This document shows positions 1 through 14,200 of a stretch of DNA of 64,000 nucleotides, one piece after another (position 1 is the stretch's first letter; the number at the start of each line of letters is the position of its first letter). This stretch comes from Fasciolopsis buskii. Its lineage: Eukaryota > Platyhelminthes > Trematoda > Plagiorchiida > Fasciolidae. The translations under genes and the position numbers were made by a program. Location: assembly GCA_008360955.1 (NCBI GenBank), contig LUCM01008236.1, positions 26,486 through 90,485 of the forward strand, written 5' to 3'. The notes under the pieces are model-generated. The model searched no databases. It saw only the letters and a program-made list of their open reading frames with translations, and was not told where the DNA came from.

Positions 1-2592
1 CGAACAGAAAAACCCATTGCGAAAAGGTTTGCCTTTCACTGCTGTAAAATTTCCCACATTATAAAGAAAGGATTTTAGCTTGTTGACTGAGGCTAGCTTT
101 CGATACACAATACGCAAATGACGGACTTTGTTGATAAACTGACTTGATTGAAATTACCAATTATAATTTGAATCAGATCGCTATGTTTCTCTTCCCAAAC
201 ACCCGTTATTTGTACATATCTACAGGAGTTCACTTCTCATAGTTAGATGACTCCTTGTCGGTAAGCACGGTCGGCGTGAACTTAACTACTTGTGATTAGA
301 CCCTTACCAGGTAAACTGGGGTGGAGACCAAAGGTCAGTTTGAGTTTTTCCTTGGTGTGCTTGCTTGCAGTCGAGAACTGAGCTTTAGAGAGTTCATCCG
401 TCATATGGATAAGATTTGTTTCTACCGCGTTTAGGGTAGGCCTCCACAGACATGTTTTTTGCTGATTTTCTTTCTTTCTTCCAGTCTATAAGAGAAAGAC
501 TTATTCGCCTACGTGTTTCTCAAACAGCAAACTGGCTAATCTTGCTCCAGTTTTCCCACTCTTCGTTGAACAACAGATGTTTCGTTACACGCTAATAATA
601 AACTAGTTCATTCATTTGTTTGTGTAGGTGGACTTGCTAAGGCGGTTACACCACCCTATCTTTGGTTAAGATCCATCGGGTTATCACCGGAATGCATATT
701 GCGAGTTACTTCTTACAAAATGGGATCTTTTGGTTATTTCTCCCAATCCTGTAGCATTATCCTTACATTCAAGGAGTATTTCATGGCGCAACTTGTTTCA
801 TTTCTGCTGGAATACCGAACCCCAAATGACACACGGGTCTCTCTGTTCTCTTTCACTTTGTAACTGGTTCCCTAAACGTTGTGTTGCGCTTGGTATGTTT
901 GCGTCGGCAATTAAGCATGCACAGAGGTATAAGTCCCAATGTGAACGAGCTCCGCATGGCCAAATTTGCATGATCTTAAAAGAGATTGGTTCAAGTGATT
1001 AAGAAGCTGTAATGCCAGTTTTATTCGAATTCCCGTCTTTCCCATAGTCGCATGGTTTCTCCTGGTGTCCGATGAACCTTCATTCTTCGTGTTTTGTTTT
1101 TTTTAAATCAGGCTCTCCACTGGATCACATGATGCATTTCTGTTTGTCTTAATTCTATCTAGGTTGTGGCTGGCACAGTGATATTTTCAGAAGACGGACG
1201 TAGATGCAGCTGACTGAGTATGCCATTTTGAGCCCACTCAATGCACAGTCACGTTTGAGCATATTTCACTTTAAGGGCAGGTAGGGTCAGAGTTTGCTTT
1301 ACTTTTTACGTGGTCCAGTTCATGGGTGGTCCCGTGAACCGTTCTTTCTCTTTATTGATGGGTTCAGCTCTGCCAATCAGGGCAGCCTTCGTGATAAGAG
1401 CTCCTAAGGGAATGTTCTATTCGACTAATTGTCCAGTCGTGAGGGTTGGTTCAGTGATGCCGGCATTCCAGTTGTGTTAGCAGGCTTGCAGCAGGTATGC
1501 CCGGTGTTTCTGGTCTCCACGCTGACCGGTTTGGCTGTTGTCTGGGCTTCAGTAACATTTACACTTCGATGAGAGAGAACAGTGGCTTTGTTTGTTGAAC
1601 GAAGTATGGTTGTGTCTATCTCACTGGGACGCGTTGGCGGGCTTCAGTCCATGCCCTAACAGCGAAACATACATCAACGCGTAATAAGGTATTCAGTTCC
1701 ACTGAAAAAATGCATACGCACATAACAAGAACACATTTTGCCCTGGATGGTTATCAAACAGCTTTGATTATCTACAGGCCCCCTTACCACGACTTCTAAT
1801 CGGTCGGATTCTGTGTGGCTGCTTATGGAGAATTAGAACTGGTTTTCACTCTCCCGGGGGTTGCGGCAATAGCCTATCTTCCCCGTGGTACGTGCTTTAC
1901 TTTGGATTTTGAGGCGAATGAATTTAAGAGTACGATTTACCTCATTTAGCGAAAGAATAATCGTTTACGTCTTGGGAATCAAAATGTTTGATCACACTTT
2001 AACTGAGTTTGGTATCGTAACCAGTAAACTACAAGCATGGGTGGATTGTGTCCAAACGTAATTTCTAAATCAGTCGAGTTTGACGACTTTCCACATTTTT
2101 ATCCCCTGTAATTTACTCGTTCAGTTTCATTTTCATTAAGTTCTTTACCATACTAAACTAATGAAAATAATACCACAAAGATTCACACGAGAGCTACACA
2201 GCTGCTTCATCTTAAATTTTTCATACACTTTTGCGATAACCTCCTCTTAGATGATGATCCAAGTCCATGGGCATCGCAGATCAACACTAAGCGAGCTCTG
2301 AGATCAGAAGCATGATCCGCGTAGAGAGAAACTGGGTTTTGCTTTTGGCAGCAGTGGTTGTAAATCATTCTCAGATATGGATGGTTTAAATCCTTTTTGA
2401 TTTCACTGATCCACGTTTCCAGCTTGCATCTTAGGCAGCAACTGCACTCTGGACAGGTTACGGGGTGCTTGGCAAGAGTTTCATGTCTAGAAGCTATAGA
2501 ACATGATAATCCATTGCAACATATGGTGTTAGAAGAAGATAGACAAATGTTTGAATCGCACCACCGCCATTTTGTTCCGTCTATAGGGGCAG
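1..2592. other. No recognisable gene
   Basis: I see no exon with a recognisable product, no repeat family and no RNA gene here. The longest open stretches (for example 730-1002 on plus) are of the length expected by chance in DNA of this composition and have no convincing splice or start context. Confidence 0.5.
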
Positions 2593-2660
2593 GCGGTGAC
2601 CATGTGGTTAAAATCGTAGCATTTGAACGCAAAGGTCGCTGGTTCGAATCCTCTCACCGT
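2593..2660 (+). repeat. tRNA-like segment (tRNA pseudogene or SINE head)
   Basis: The segment has the layout of a tRNA gene. The outer strands can pair as an acceptor stem (gcggtga with tcaccgt, one G-T pair). An A-box-like stretch follows (catgtggttaaaat). The B box ggttcgaatcc at 2641-2651 is a perfect match to the RNA polymerase III consensus. The T-stem is broken because the 3' side after the B box no longer pairs with gctgg, so this is probably not a working tRNA. A decayed tRNA copy or the head of a tRNA-derived SINE explains it best. The anticodon cannot be assigned safely. Confidence 0.5.
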
Positions 2661-5600
2661 CGGTCAGCTTCCCCAAGCGGCAGACTCCTGTTGGCCGCGA
2701 CTCCCTTCCTGTTAAGTAATAAACATTGTTATTTCATTAATAAAGAAAGTAAAGATGTTTGCCTGCACTATTTGCCGTAGATAGCAGTAGTCAGATAGAT
2801 CTAGCCTGTTAGTTAGTATCTCTGCCTTTTGAAGGCCACTTTTTGCACCCACAAACAAACATGGGACAAGTGGCGTCGTGAAAAACCTGAAGCTAAGGCT
2901 GACTTCACTTTATGTCCATGTTGCACTTGTCAGGCGCATAAATGATCTAAACGCGCTATTGAGACCCATACTGACTTCAGTCTTTGCTTGGACATTCTCT
3001 AGAGAAAACAGAGCCTAGTTATTTGGAGGATGATATATTCGTGATATGCTGACCTTTGATGAGCGCATTCTGGGCAGCCAGATCTTGGAAGTTCGAGAAA
3101 GCTATTGCCTGTCGAACTTATAACCCTGTTCAGTTACCCGATCTAGTGTACGTACTTCGACAGAATAATCTATGCTACAAGAATTTGTTGGAAGGCAGCA
3201 GTACCGCATGTCTTCGGAATAACTAAGGAGCTACGTGGGGAACCTTTGCAGTAGTATCAGTCAGGTTAATGCCGTAGTACACTCACTATAACTTCTCTAC
3301 ATTGTTCTTGGGAATATATAGACGGATGAATATATCCCAACCATATGAAAATATCTCACGCTCCACTGTAGACGGTATAGCTCCAGAAGCCTACCAACCA
3401 CCGGGAGCGGGGAGCGTTTTGTAAAATTCCGAAAGACATCTCATCCTATTCGAGAGCCCCCTAAGTGTTCGTTTAGCTCGTTGGATTGACAAATTATGAG
3501 ATACTTGGTGTATTACAACTGACGTCGTATGTCTTAAACCGAATTGAAAAAAGTAGGTTTGCCATTTGGTTGATAGCGTGATTAAAATTTTGCCCGAGAT
3601 ATTGCAGTATTGTTACTTAAAATAGTGATGCGGAATCCCAGCATTCGCAGATAAATACAGATACTAAATTCCTATGCGCACAGGAACGGCGTAGACCCTG
3701 GCTTCCCAGCCGAAGATGACGAGAGGACCATGGCAATGGAGGGCACGTTCGTACAAGTATGAGGAATCCTAGTTGGTGGAATATTCTCAGACGAAGGAAA
3801 CTAGTGGCAAATTTGAAGTTCTCATTCATGGGCTGCTATAGTTCTGATCGGCTGTTTGTGTACGCAGGCTGTAATTGAGCTGCATTGGAATGTATCATGT
3901 GATTTGCCCACGAACATCTGTGGTGAAATCAGCTTTGGTAAAACCCGAAATGATCGTTGTATATCAACCTAAATCGAATTCCCCGCGAAAAGGTACTGGG
4001 TTACGGAGTGATTTTCATGAACGCATAGAATTTCACATCTCAGGTACTAATAGCATGCAGATAATCACAATCACTAACTTGGTTGTCAACTTCGACAGAC
4101 TGAATGGCAAAAGTGAGTTGTCCAGTTGGATCCGAAACTTAAGGTCGTCAAAGCGGTGTAAAAATCTTCAAGCGGCTCTCACTGAAAGCCTCATAGAAAA
4201 ATCGCAAAAATGACCGATATTGAACAACCGTTCGGATCAAATCCGATCTCAGTTCACTGGCTCACTGCACGCCCGATTTTATGCGCAATTTCGGCTGCAA
4301 ATCAATGAATGACGTTAGGCTCGTGTAGCGGAGTTTTCTTAAACGACCGATCCACGAATAGTGTTAACGTAGCTAAATTTCTTTCAAAATCTTCAATCAT
4401 ATTCAAAATACTTGTAAACTTGTTTTGCATTTGCCAATTAATATTCCGACTTGAGTATTTATTATTTTGATTCCGATCTTATTCGGTGGAGCAGAGACTC
4501 CGCGAATGTTTTCTTTGCCGATTGGCCCGGGGTCATTGCTCAATAACTCCGGGCTGTCCTCAGTAGTTGCGATGGACTTAGGAACTAATGCGCGATTAGT
4601 TACCGACGTTATTTACACTAGGCTGACAAGACATGTGGTTGGATTTTACAGCTCATGTTTGATTTGCACGTTTCCCTCAGAGGTTGCACAAAGGGATGCA
4701 ATCATTCACCTTCTGACTCGTACACGAATTCACCATGCATGCACACTTCAGACAACCCAGTTGAGATGTTACGCCAACTTACCGTAAAGGTGTAATAGTA
4801 TAGAAATCACTGAATGGAAGAGTGAAGGGTACGCACACCTGACTAACGGCATTAGCTGCGAAACCGGCCGTATGCTCCCAGAGTCAATTTGTTCGTTCAT
4901 GCGTACGCGAAGCAAACTCCTGATAATATTGTGGCTTCCAGAACGACATTGACCGGACTGTTGTTCTTGTTATAGGAATTTGTCGGCCAAGTTCATCGAA
5001 TGATTACAAAGTGATTAAATTTGCAATATTGATTGTTATGTACATGAAATCTTTGAATTTTCTATTTGACTATTCGCTGACCTGGAGAAGTTGAGGCTAA
5101 GTGAAAGTTAATCAGAATCAGCCAACTTCAAGGGTTCCCGTTGCTTATGTGTTTTATGGTGTGATTGGACTGTTTTTTCGATTGATTAAGGGGCTCATTC
5201 GTCTGGGGCGGTAAACAAAATCCCTCTTGCCATAAATTCTCTTTTCTAGAAATAGGTAGATTATTTTGTTAACTGTGATCACTCCTATTCGCCAGATGAC
5301 AGTCAAAACCGTGATGAAAAAAAAAAAAAATCAGAACAGAATAACGCCATTAAAACCATAACCTATGGTCTTGCACTTGGAAATTGTAAATCTCCTTTAT
5401 TGTTATAAACTGGTATAATAATGAGTAAAAGAAAGCATGTTTGTTTGACCCTTTGTGTTGTTGCTCAGTATTTTGACGGACTAATCGGATGGCTGTTTTT
5501 TTACAGTAAACTGTAGGGTATTAGAATATTCATAAAATATAAACGTTTTTTTATAGATAACACCATTCACCGCGCACTTCCGTTCACTCCAGTCTCGTAA

Positions 5601-8600
5601 AAGTCACCGGGATCGATCGTATATTGCGCTGAAATGGAGCCATAATGATGTGCAGCCTACGTCCTGACCTGAATTTTGGACACACTATCCTGCTTCCCCA
5701 GTCACGCAGCCATACACAGCGCATGAAGTAGCAAAAGCCTCTGGGTCAACAAACCAGACATTACAACCGGATCTCGTCGGACGGGGTACTAGTTTGCTTT
5801 CGCATTCATTTGCATAGCAAACGGTCAACACAGACGAATATCATCGATAAGTGGACCTGGGTAGCGTACACTGAAAAGCGAAAAACGACAGATTAATGAA
5901 AATGGAAAATACTGCGGACATCCTGAGCACGTGCACAACGTCATTTGTTTCTGCGTTTCGCACCCAACTGATTCCGTTTCTCGACACGTTTTGTGAGCCC
6001 ATAGATGTTTACAGTCCTGTGAATTCAATATCCTGTCATCGGTTACCCGGAGGACGAATTTCATATTCGGTCAGCAAATGTTGGCCACGATTAGCTGATG
6101 ATTTTATTACCGAGCAAGTGCGTGCAGACCAATGAATTTTCATTCACACAGGAAATATTTAGTTTTTTTGCAGTGATTTGATTTTTTAAGACAACCAGAG
6201 GTTCACAGAGAGGCGAAATGCGGTTTTTTCGTTGCTCAAACATACCTACACCTCAGGAGTTTACCTCTTAGACTGCAAGCGCCCCTAAGATAAATCACGC
6301 TTGCTCGTTTATCTGCATTCGGCTGAGAGATTTAGCTTACCAGTAGCTTGGAGACGTGGTGATTTCAGCAGTCACGAAGTAGTAGGCCTTGGTTGAAAGC
6401 TTGGTGACTGATTAACCATCATGCCCATTCCGACTGAAAGTATTTCCGTGACCCTTCTTAGTTTGTGCTGCAAGCCAACACGCCTCGCTGCGTCGGTTTC
6501 AAATCCGCTGGGGTCAATGGCATTTACGCTTTCCAATTATAACCAGATACTTTCTCCTTGTCGTACAAGTTTTCAACGGCGTGACGTTATTCTCTTTCCG
6601 GACCCTTCTGTGTTACTCTTCTATGTCTGCTTTTCTCATATGTGCAGCTTTTTGAGAAAGCAGTCCATGGCCAGAAATAGGTCACCGACAGTAGAACAGG
6701 ATTTAAAACCGGAACTGTCAAAAACTTGTGATTTATTCTTGAACTCTCAGGGGCGTTATACTCACAGGCGGTTAGCGGTGGGATGCTGGTAAAAACGCCG
6801 AGACAGGAATAAAAATGTGACATGATCCCCCCCAAAAAAACAATATAAGAGCAGTGAATAGAGTCACCCCACAAATGAAAACAATATACACTTCGTTTTG
6901 CTTCCGTTTTCAGTAGTTGTGCAATTCGCAACCGAAAGACTTCGGTAATAAACAACGAAATGGAAGTCGCCGATGCACACTGATTCATTAGTGGACAAAG
7001 TATGGAATAAACGATAAAAACTAAAGGTTCGAAGGAAACATTTGTGCTGATGACTATTTTTCCGACCGACCTAAGGCACCGTCATCAGGGGAACTCAACA
7101 ACCTGCCACAACAAAGAGAAAATTGGAAAAATGGAATTGTTTATAAACTTCATTTCGAGTCCCTAAAACCGTGGCTCCCAAGGGTCGATCTCGGCTGTTC
7201 GAAATTTGGCAAAACTTTCATCTTTTAGATAGCCTGTGAAAATTCGCTTAACTATGTGCTTTAGAATTCCACCCAGATGTTTACTGAAATCTATCGCGAA
7301 TATTATTTAAATTCTAATCACGTTATTATATAATTTCAAAATAATGTTAAAATCATTCTGAATTGGTCAAGAAAATACCTCTTTTCACAAGTTCTGGCGA
7401 AGGAACATGTGCTCACACATGTTAAGTCACGATTCATCCACTGGATCCGTGTGCACACGCCGTCGACACTATGAATGAGGTCTGATCAGCCCAGTTCTAA
7501 AATAATACAGGAAATGGTATAGAACAACAAAGATTTTAACGAAAACAGAACGACTAGTTGGCCTCAGACAAATAGGCGCAATGTTAGAGCAAACTGCTGA
7601 GGACCTATTTTTATTACTACATGTTATGTCTGAAAAGCAATTTACTGTTGCTGACCTTGCTTCAGTGAAATTCCGTGATTCATAATGTTTTACACGAAAC
7701 GGCGTGGACCTATTTGGTCTCTGACGGAACCGTTTATCAAGCAACCAAACGGTTAACTAATCCGACAGTCGAACAGAATGACAAGCGGTACATTGATCAG
7801 AAATGTTTTTTTGAGGCATATGGCTAGTGCACCAGTTGTAGCATTATTAAATCCTAGAATAGTATTTGCCCAGTGAAACAACCCAGTGGCCTCGTTAAGT
7901 AAGGAGAGAATTCCGCAACTTTTCAAAAGATCCGCTAGTGACAATAAATTTATTCCTTGGAATTTACTGGTGCACGCATTTGGCACAAAGGATTTCTGAA
8001 TTTGGTTCTGCATTCTGAACAGTAATTGACAGCAAAACAACTTCCAAATGCGTTATCATAAGTTGTGCATATTTCAGAAATCGATTGCTCCACATTCAAC
8101 ACATTAGTATGTACACGGATGAATTGGTTTAGCAGATAGAAGTATGATGACTTTTTGATTATTATTAATGGCCGACTTTAGTTATTTCTAAATGCAGCAA
8201 TTTCTACAACGTGAACAATGTTTTGTCTTTTTTACTGGATAAATGATGACCAACCATCCATTAATCGGTCCTCTAAGATCTTTCATCCAGAATAAGTGTT
8301 ATATTTCTAATCCCGCCTAACTTCCGATTATCCAAGGTTATTCACATAAAAACCGGTGAACCTTGATCACGTGCATTTTAAATGGGTTTTGATCATCTCA
8401 ACATCGAATTCCCCTGTTCACAGCGCTGACTGGTCAACCAAATTCTTCTCACGGATTCCCAAGCGATCTAGGGACTGACATGGTGAAATAAATATCATAC
8501 ATTCGTTTCATGTGTTTGTGGCTATGAATGGGCTGTGCAATTATGCACATATTTTACAGTGAAAAAACCACTCTCGCGTCTAATGCGAAGCCATTCTAGT

Positions 8601-8907
8601 CGATACGGTTAAGTAGTGGACGTTGCACGCATTCTGATTGTCATTTTAATTACTACAACACTATGTGACCTTCTAATCCAATCCTACTAAGACTGTGTAA
8701 AGAAAGGTATTCCAATTTCTCTTTAAAATTTAGTTGTCCGTATGACATTGGTTGCTCGTAGTGAGATAAATTCTTCTGCTCATTGTTTTGGACTGGTCCT
8801 GGACTATTTTAGGTTCGCAGATTAAGTGAGTCACCCAGATAGGCTAGTCGGCTTGTGTCGTCAGCTTTAGACGTAGATTAAACTACGCACATAAACGAGT
8901 TGGCAAA
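2661..8907. other. No confident gene; two weak open stretches
   Basis: No product is recognised. Two plus-strand open stretches have a hydrophilic, protein-like composition but no recognisable motif: 3875-4213 (112 codons, no good start codon context) and 5896-6135 (79 codons, ATG with A at -3, beginning MKMENTADIL). Either could be chance. A run of 14 A residues lies at 5317-5330. Confidence 0.4.
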
Positions 8908-9444
8908 ATGGTAATTGATTTGCATACCCAATGTCATGTGAACCTAATTTTCAACGGTCTTTTCACCCATGACCATTTGGGGAAGCAGCCGCGACCCACT
9001 GGCACGAAATCTCCTGTTGTTATGCGGAGTAATGCAATCGACTTGGTCACAAGGCCAAACCTAGTTAAAAAGACTAATTCGCGTACATGGTGCTTAAATT
9101 CCGTCTAAACATATCGACCGTATCTTCAGAGAATTCATCAACTTTTGCCTTGCCTCGATTCAACTGGAAGACGTTACGCAGCTTTGAATTTACAATCTGA
9201 GCCTAATAACCAATCGGTTATGAAAAAGAGTACAACAGGAGGAAGTCGAGCCATTCCAAAGGGGTGTGATTTTTTTGTATTTCTGGATTGTCAGATAGCC
9301 GTAGGTATTCCGAATTCTGCGTTTTTGTCAAAAAGATTTTCGCTTCAAAGTCCCGCATATCAGTACGTTGACGGACACGACAGTGACCGACCTTCTTTCA
9401 CTAGCAATCAGCAACCTTTAATGGAATCCGAAGAAAACTGGTAA
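8908..9444 (+). other. Open frame of 179 codons broken by one stop
   Basis: One plus-strand frame stays open from an ATG at 8908 to TGA/TAA-type termination at 9444 except for a single TAA at 9106-9108. The translation after that stop is hydrophilic and charged, containing for example NLQSEPNNQSVMKKSTTGG, and resembles coding sequence more than the surrounding DNA does. I see no known domain, no splice sites that remove the stop and no second family member in the window. It could be a decayed gene, a degenerate repeat ORF or chance. Confidence 0.2.
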
Positions 9445-11223
9445 ACACTGGAAACAATGTGGGTTATGTTGTATCCACGTTATCATAAGCCGTGGTAGAA
9501 AAAACTTGAATCGAGGGAGCTCATACAGACAGGTGAAAATTTGTGGGAATGATAAGCCGTGAGATTGCATTCACTTCCCAAACAAATAACAACTGGTCGG
9601 GTGTGCGGTTTGTGCATCACAAGCCGGATTGTCAAATACCAGTAAAACGTACTTGATAAACATTCACATCTGAGTGTAGAGGAAAACCATTGTACTTCGG
9701 CTGAAATGACTGACAAATAAAAAACATGTGTGACTGCGCAAGATGGAGGGTAAATCGGTCCGTCAATGTGCACCAGTAAAGATATTCATTTAGACAAGGA
9801 CAAAACGTGTCTGTTCAGGCATATCGCTTGCAGGTATTTTGTGCAGAAATTGCAACAATTCATGTAGCTCTGGTACGGTAATATTTTCTGTCCGGTCGTT
9901 TAACTTATGCACTAGAATGTGAACAAGAATACCAGGAACATTATAGCACGAATCTAATTGGGTAGAGAATGGTGAAATGGAATGAACACTAGATTCACTA
10001 TTCCAAACATACTCATAAATTAAGTTTACATTTTTTTCGCACCAGCCATTTTTCGTTATTCTTTTGACAAGACATCTCTTAAATGGATGACCGATATAAT
10101 CGGCTCTGCACGCGTATGCCCATTGGATTAACCGTGGCTTAATGGTGCTACAAACTGCTACTCAAAACTGAATTATCGGCTTTTATGACAACCGCCAGGA
10201 ATAAACAAACATCTGACTTAAGACTGAAACACATTGTTCGGTCACTGATGTGTTCCACGAGCATAGTTTCATAAATTCACAGTAACTTGAAACTTATTGA
10301 TCGTTTACGTTCACGTTGATGATCTTCGAATTCGGTTGTTTTGTCAGGTTGTTGGTTTTCATGAATGACCACATTCGGGGGCCTCCACACTTTCAGATCC
10401 CGTAAAAGCAAAATGACCAAAAGGTTGCTAAGTTTAAAAACGAAAATATTAACCAATTCAAATTACCTGGTCTCATACTCATTGACTTGTTCTCGTGAAA
10501 CGTCGCACATTTTATGCACCAGACCTTGCCATTTTGGAGATGTTTGTGAGCTGACCGTTGAGATCATCGGAGGAATAATTTTGGACGTGTCTCATTTTCA
10601 GCAGTTTTCAGGCCAAGTCGTCTGGTGATTGAGAATGAAGTTTTTCGGAAAACGAGACGATTGCACCACTGAGCAACGATAATTGGTGAAGTACCATGTT
10701 TTGACCACAACAGCACAACCTGTCCCGTCATTTACGCGTTCACATTAAATTGCTTTCTCTATCACGTACCCAACTCTTCACCCTCATTCGCGTGCTGTTG
10801 TGACCAGGCGGCAAAGGTCGAAATAAACTAGCATGAGAGCCCTAGGTCCTAATTTCGTCGTCGTAGGTCATTGCCTATTTACCGATTGTACCACCAATTT
10901 ATGTTGAAACTATTCGGATTTGTGCGAACATACCAATCACTTTCACGAAGACTCGTTATCGTGCACAGTCCAAATGGACGCGGGAATTTCGAAGTATTTT
11001 CAGTCTGCTGATGCTCCTGCGGTACTAAGAAAATCCGAGAATAAATGTGCCATGCTCAGTCGACTATGCCCCATAAAATGGTCGTGAACCGATTCACGTT
11101 TATCATTTTGTGAAATGAGCATTGGCTAGCGAACGACGATACTCTTCGTGTATTAGGATAAATATTCTTGTGAACACTGTGGTCCACCAGAATAAGAATT
11201 CGGTGCAACTGGTGGCACTTTTT

Positions 11224-11224
<1 letters not shown>
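9445..11224. other. No recognisable gene
   Basis: Nothing supportable is seen. The 87-codon plus-strand open stretch at 10365-10628 has no recognisable features. Confidence 0.45.

Positions 11225-11254
<30 letters not shown>
11225..11254. repeat. (CA)15 microsatellite
   Basis: An uninterrupted CA dinucleotide tract of 30 bases. The cysteine and valine runs in reading frames across it are artefacts of the repeat. It is likely to vary in length between individuals. Confidence 0.95.
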
Positions 11255-11257
<3 letters not shown>

Positions 11258-14200
11258 AGAAACACACTGCACACATGGCAAACGTGGAAATGCGGGACTA
11301 GTGAATAAACTGACTTTCCGTAACCCATTCGGCTCAACATAATAAATCCGAGGTGGGTATAAATAGATAAATATTTGTATTTTCGTACACAATCGTTTAT
11401 AGATATATATAAATTTGTATATGTGCCCACACAAATGTGTGTGTATTCATATGTGATCTTTAAATGGACTCATTAGCCGTACACAATCTGTTATTCAAAT
11501 GAGATTTTAGTTTCAACGTGCATTCGCAACTTCCAAGAATGAGCAAAAAATGACAGATGGGTTTCAGGTGCACACATCCTACGAATAGCTGCAATCATGA
11601 AACTGGTCTTTTCGTTCCCCTATCTATGTACTACTTAAAAAAAATCTGCATACCTGTTTAACCAATTTTCAAACTGAATTCCTAGTTGAATGAGGGGTTT
11701 TCGGTGAAGACATTTCTTGGGAATTACCATCTGGGTTTACGTCGGGACTAAATATCGACTGATAATCCAGATCGTTTGGAACAAACGGATGGTTCCTTGC
11801 AGGGGGCTACTGCGAGATGGGAAATCTGAATGGACGAAAACCACCTCAGTTCGACTACGATGAACACAATTTTCAGAAAATGCATTTAGCATAACAGGTG
11901 TGAATGCTGCTGTGCAATAATTCCCACTTTTAGCGTCCCAGATAACTAACGGCAGATCGGTACATTATGCTTTGCTCAAACCTAAGGAAAAGATATATTC
12001 ACTTAATTCCTGATCTATTAGATTGGTTATGGCGAGTTCAAACCCAGCTGACATGACACCACATGAGGCAACATTTTCGGTGCACACGGCTATGGACATC
12101 GTTAGATCAGAAACCAAATAACAGTCAATGACGTTAGTCAAATCATTATCAATATTTAAAAAAATGTCACGTTTCAATGAGTCTGATAACCATACTATGT
12201 TATACTGGCAAACCAACGTGACCGACCATCGTATCAAGGCTTCCAGCAACAAAAGACTGTCTTGTCAAGTTGCATTTATAGGGTCGTGAGAAGGGTTGAT
12301 CGCTATCATTTCCACATGGAATTGTGCTCGACTAATCAGACGACTCCCACGTGGTGCCAAGGTAATCTTACGTACGGTAGATAATTGATTGTGTGTCAGT
12401 GGGCATGATAACAAGCAGAAGTGAAACGGCGAAGCTGCCCATTCGTGACGCACTAGCAAGGGGGTTCATCTATAGATCTCTGGGTAATAATGAAAAAATA
12501 ATTACGGGAGTAGTACGAAAATTTGTTACACTGAACGTCACTTGTAGGCCGGCTTCGTGTATAGTATCATACCGAGAGAAGTAAATTTTCTACTCTTCCC
12601 CCACCTATCGTCAAAGCCCGCAGACTGAATGAAATGATTGCAAAACACTGCAGATTGTTTCCACATGCACTTGCAATAAATAGGAAGTTGGTAAAGTGTA
12701 AAACGCGTTGAAGCAGTGTAACTCCTACCGATTTTGTACACGTGATGACTTGAGAACGTAATTCGGATTATCATAATCTCCTCGATGGATGATGTTGGTT
12801 TCTGGAACAGCTAAGTGGACAGGACTTCTCGGAATTCAACCAAATAATACGGAGTGCTATGGATGTCTATAAAAACTTTCACTGACAGAAAATTTGGAGA
12901 TCGTTCGACGTCACCCATGCCCTAAATTTTCCTCATGCGAACTTTCATGCCCGAAAGCGCTAAAAATAGATGCGCAACCACCAACGTGTGTAAAATTCTG
13001 CCGATGTAGCATATGGTCTTTTGCTCGTTTTTTTGCACTCTGACGTTAAACGTAACAACTGAACCTTACAGTCCAAACAAACACGATGCGGATTTTGCCC
13101 AGGTAAATTTTCCAAAACTCAAGTGTTGCCAAAACTAATTTGTGCGTGTGCGCGTGTGACTAGGTGGACGTTTCCAATCCCTATACCCAGGATAACCCAT
13201 CCGCTGTCTGCGTGCAAATGATGCGCCCACAGTACCAGGCCTTATTCCATTTCCCGCCAAAAATTATCTGCACTACGGCCCGTGATTTCTCAAGGACTTC
13301 TCCAGTGATCCGCCTAAAATATATCCATTTTTAAGCAGCTGGTCAGACAAAATATCCTACTGTTTCGATGTTCCATTCCAGTATTTTCATTACCAAATGT
13401 TACAGCAATACAAACAGAAAAACAGCTGAGTAAAAGTGGAACATAGCTGCCCATTTCACTTGGGCTCGCGTGATGCAACGAAGCCGAAATTTTTTGTTAT
13501 ATTCAAAGCCGACTTAATTACTACTTCCCTATCCATTTGCAATCGAATTGTTTGAGGCTTCTTGATGACACTTCAAACTTTACCATTACCCTAACTGACC
13601 GACGTGGACTTTCGATGTACCGTTTGGGAAATCACATATGTAACGGGGAAATACTACAGTTGATTCGATTGTGTCTAAGCTTTCGCGTGTTTGAGAGCCA
13701 ATGAATATTTTGTCCGCAAATTCTGTTACAGCCCCAAACCTAATCAAAATAACGAGCAATAAAAGTGACACTCGCCTCAAACTGTTCAACTCTGCTTTCT
13801 GTTCTATGCATCTGTTCTATGCATCTATCGAAAATCGAAACTTAATGCACACAATCGAAATCCGAAAAATCAGAAGCAAGTCTCAGCTGAATTTCTGGAA
13901 AATGTTTTATGCTAAACCACCTTGTTTAGAGTTTCATGTGTCGCAGACTTCATTGGGGAGCACAAGGTTTGTAGTTTTATAAAAGTTAGAAATCGACTTG
14001 GCTTGGTACCATCTAAGTGCTGAAAGCGGACTCAAACCAACATGACAATATTCGATTCGTGTTTTTGAAAAATGCACCTCGACGTCCAAAAATCTGTTAT
14101 TTCCGTTCTTTTGTTCTCAGACACAGTTAGCCTTCAATCGAGTTCTGGAACTCATGAACAACCTCCCGGTGGGATACATTTTCCGCATATTCTTGCATTT

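Noticed and set aside
11056..11434. Minus-strand frames with a Cys/Val run
   Set aside because: Produced by the CA microsatellite; no coding evidence.
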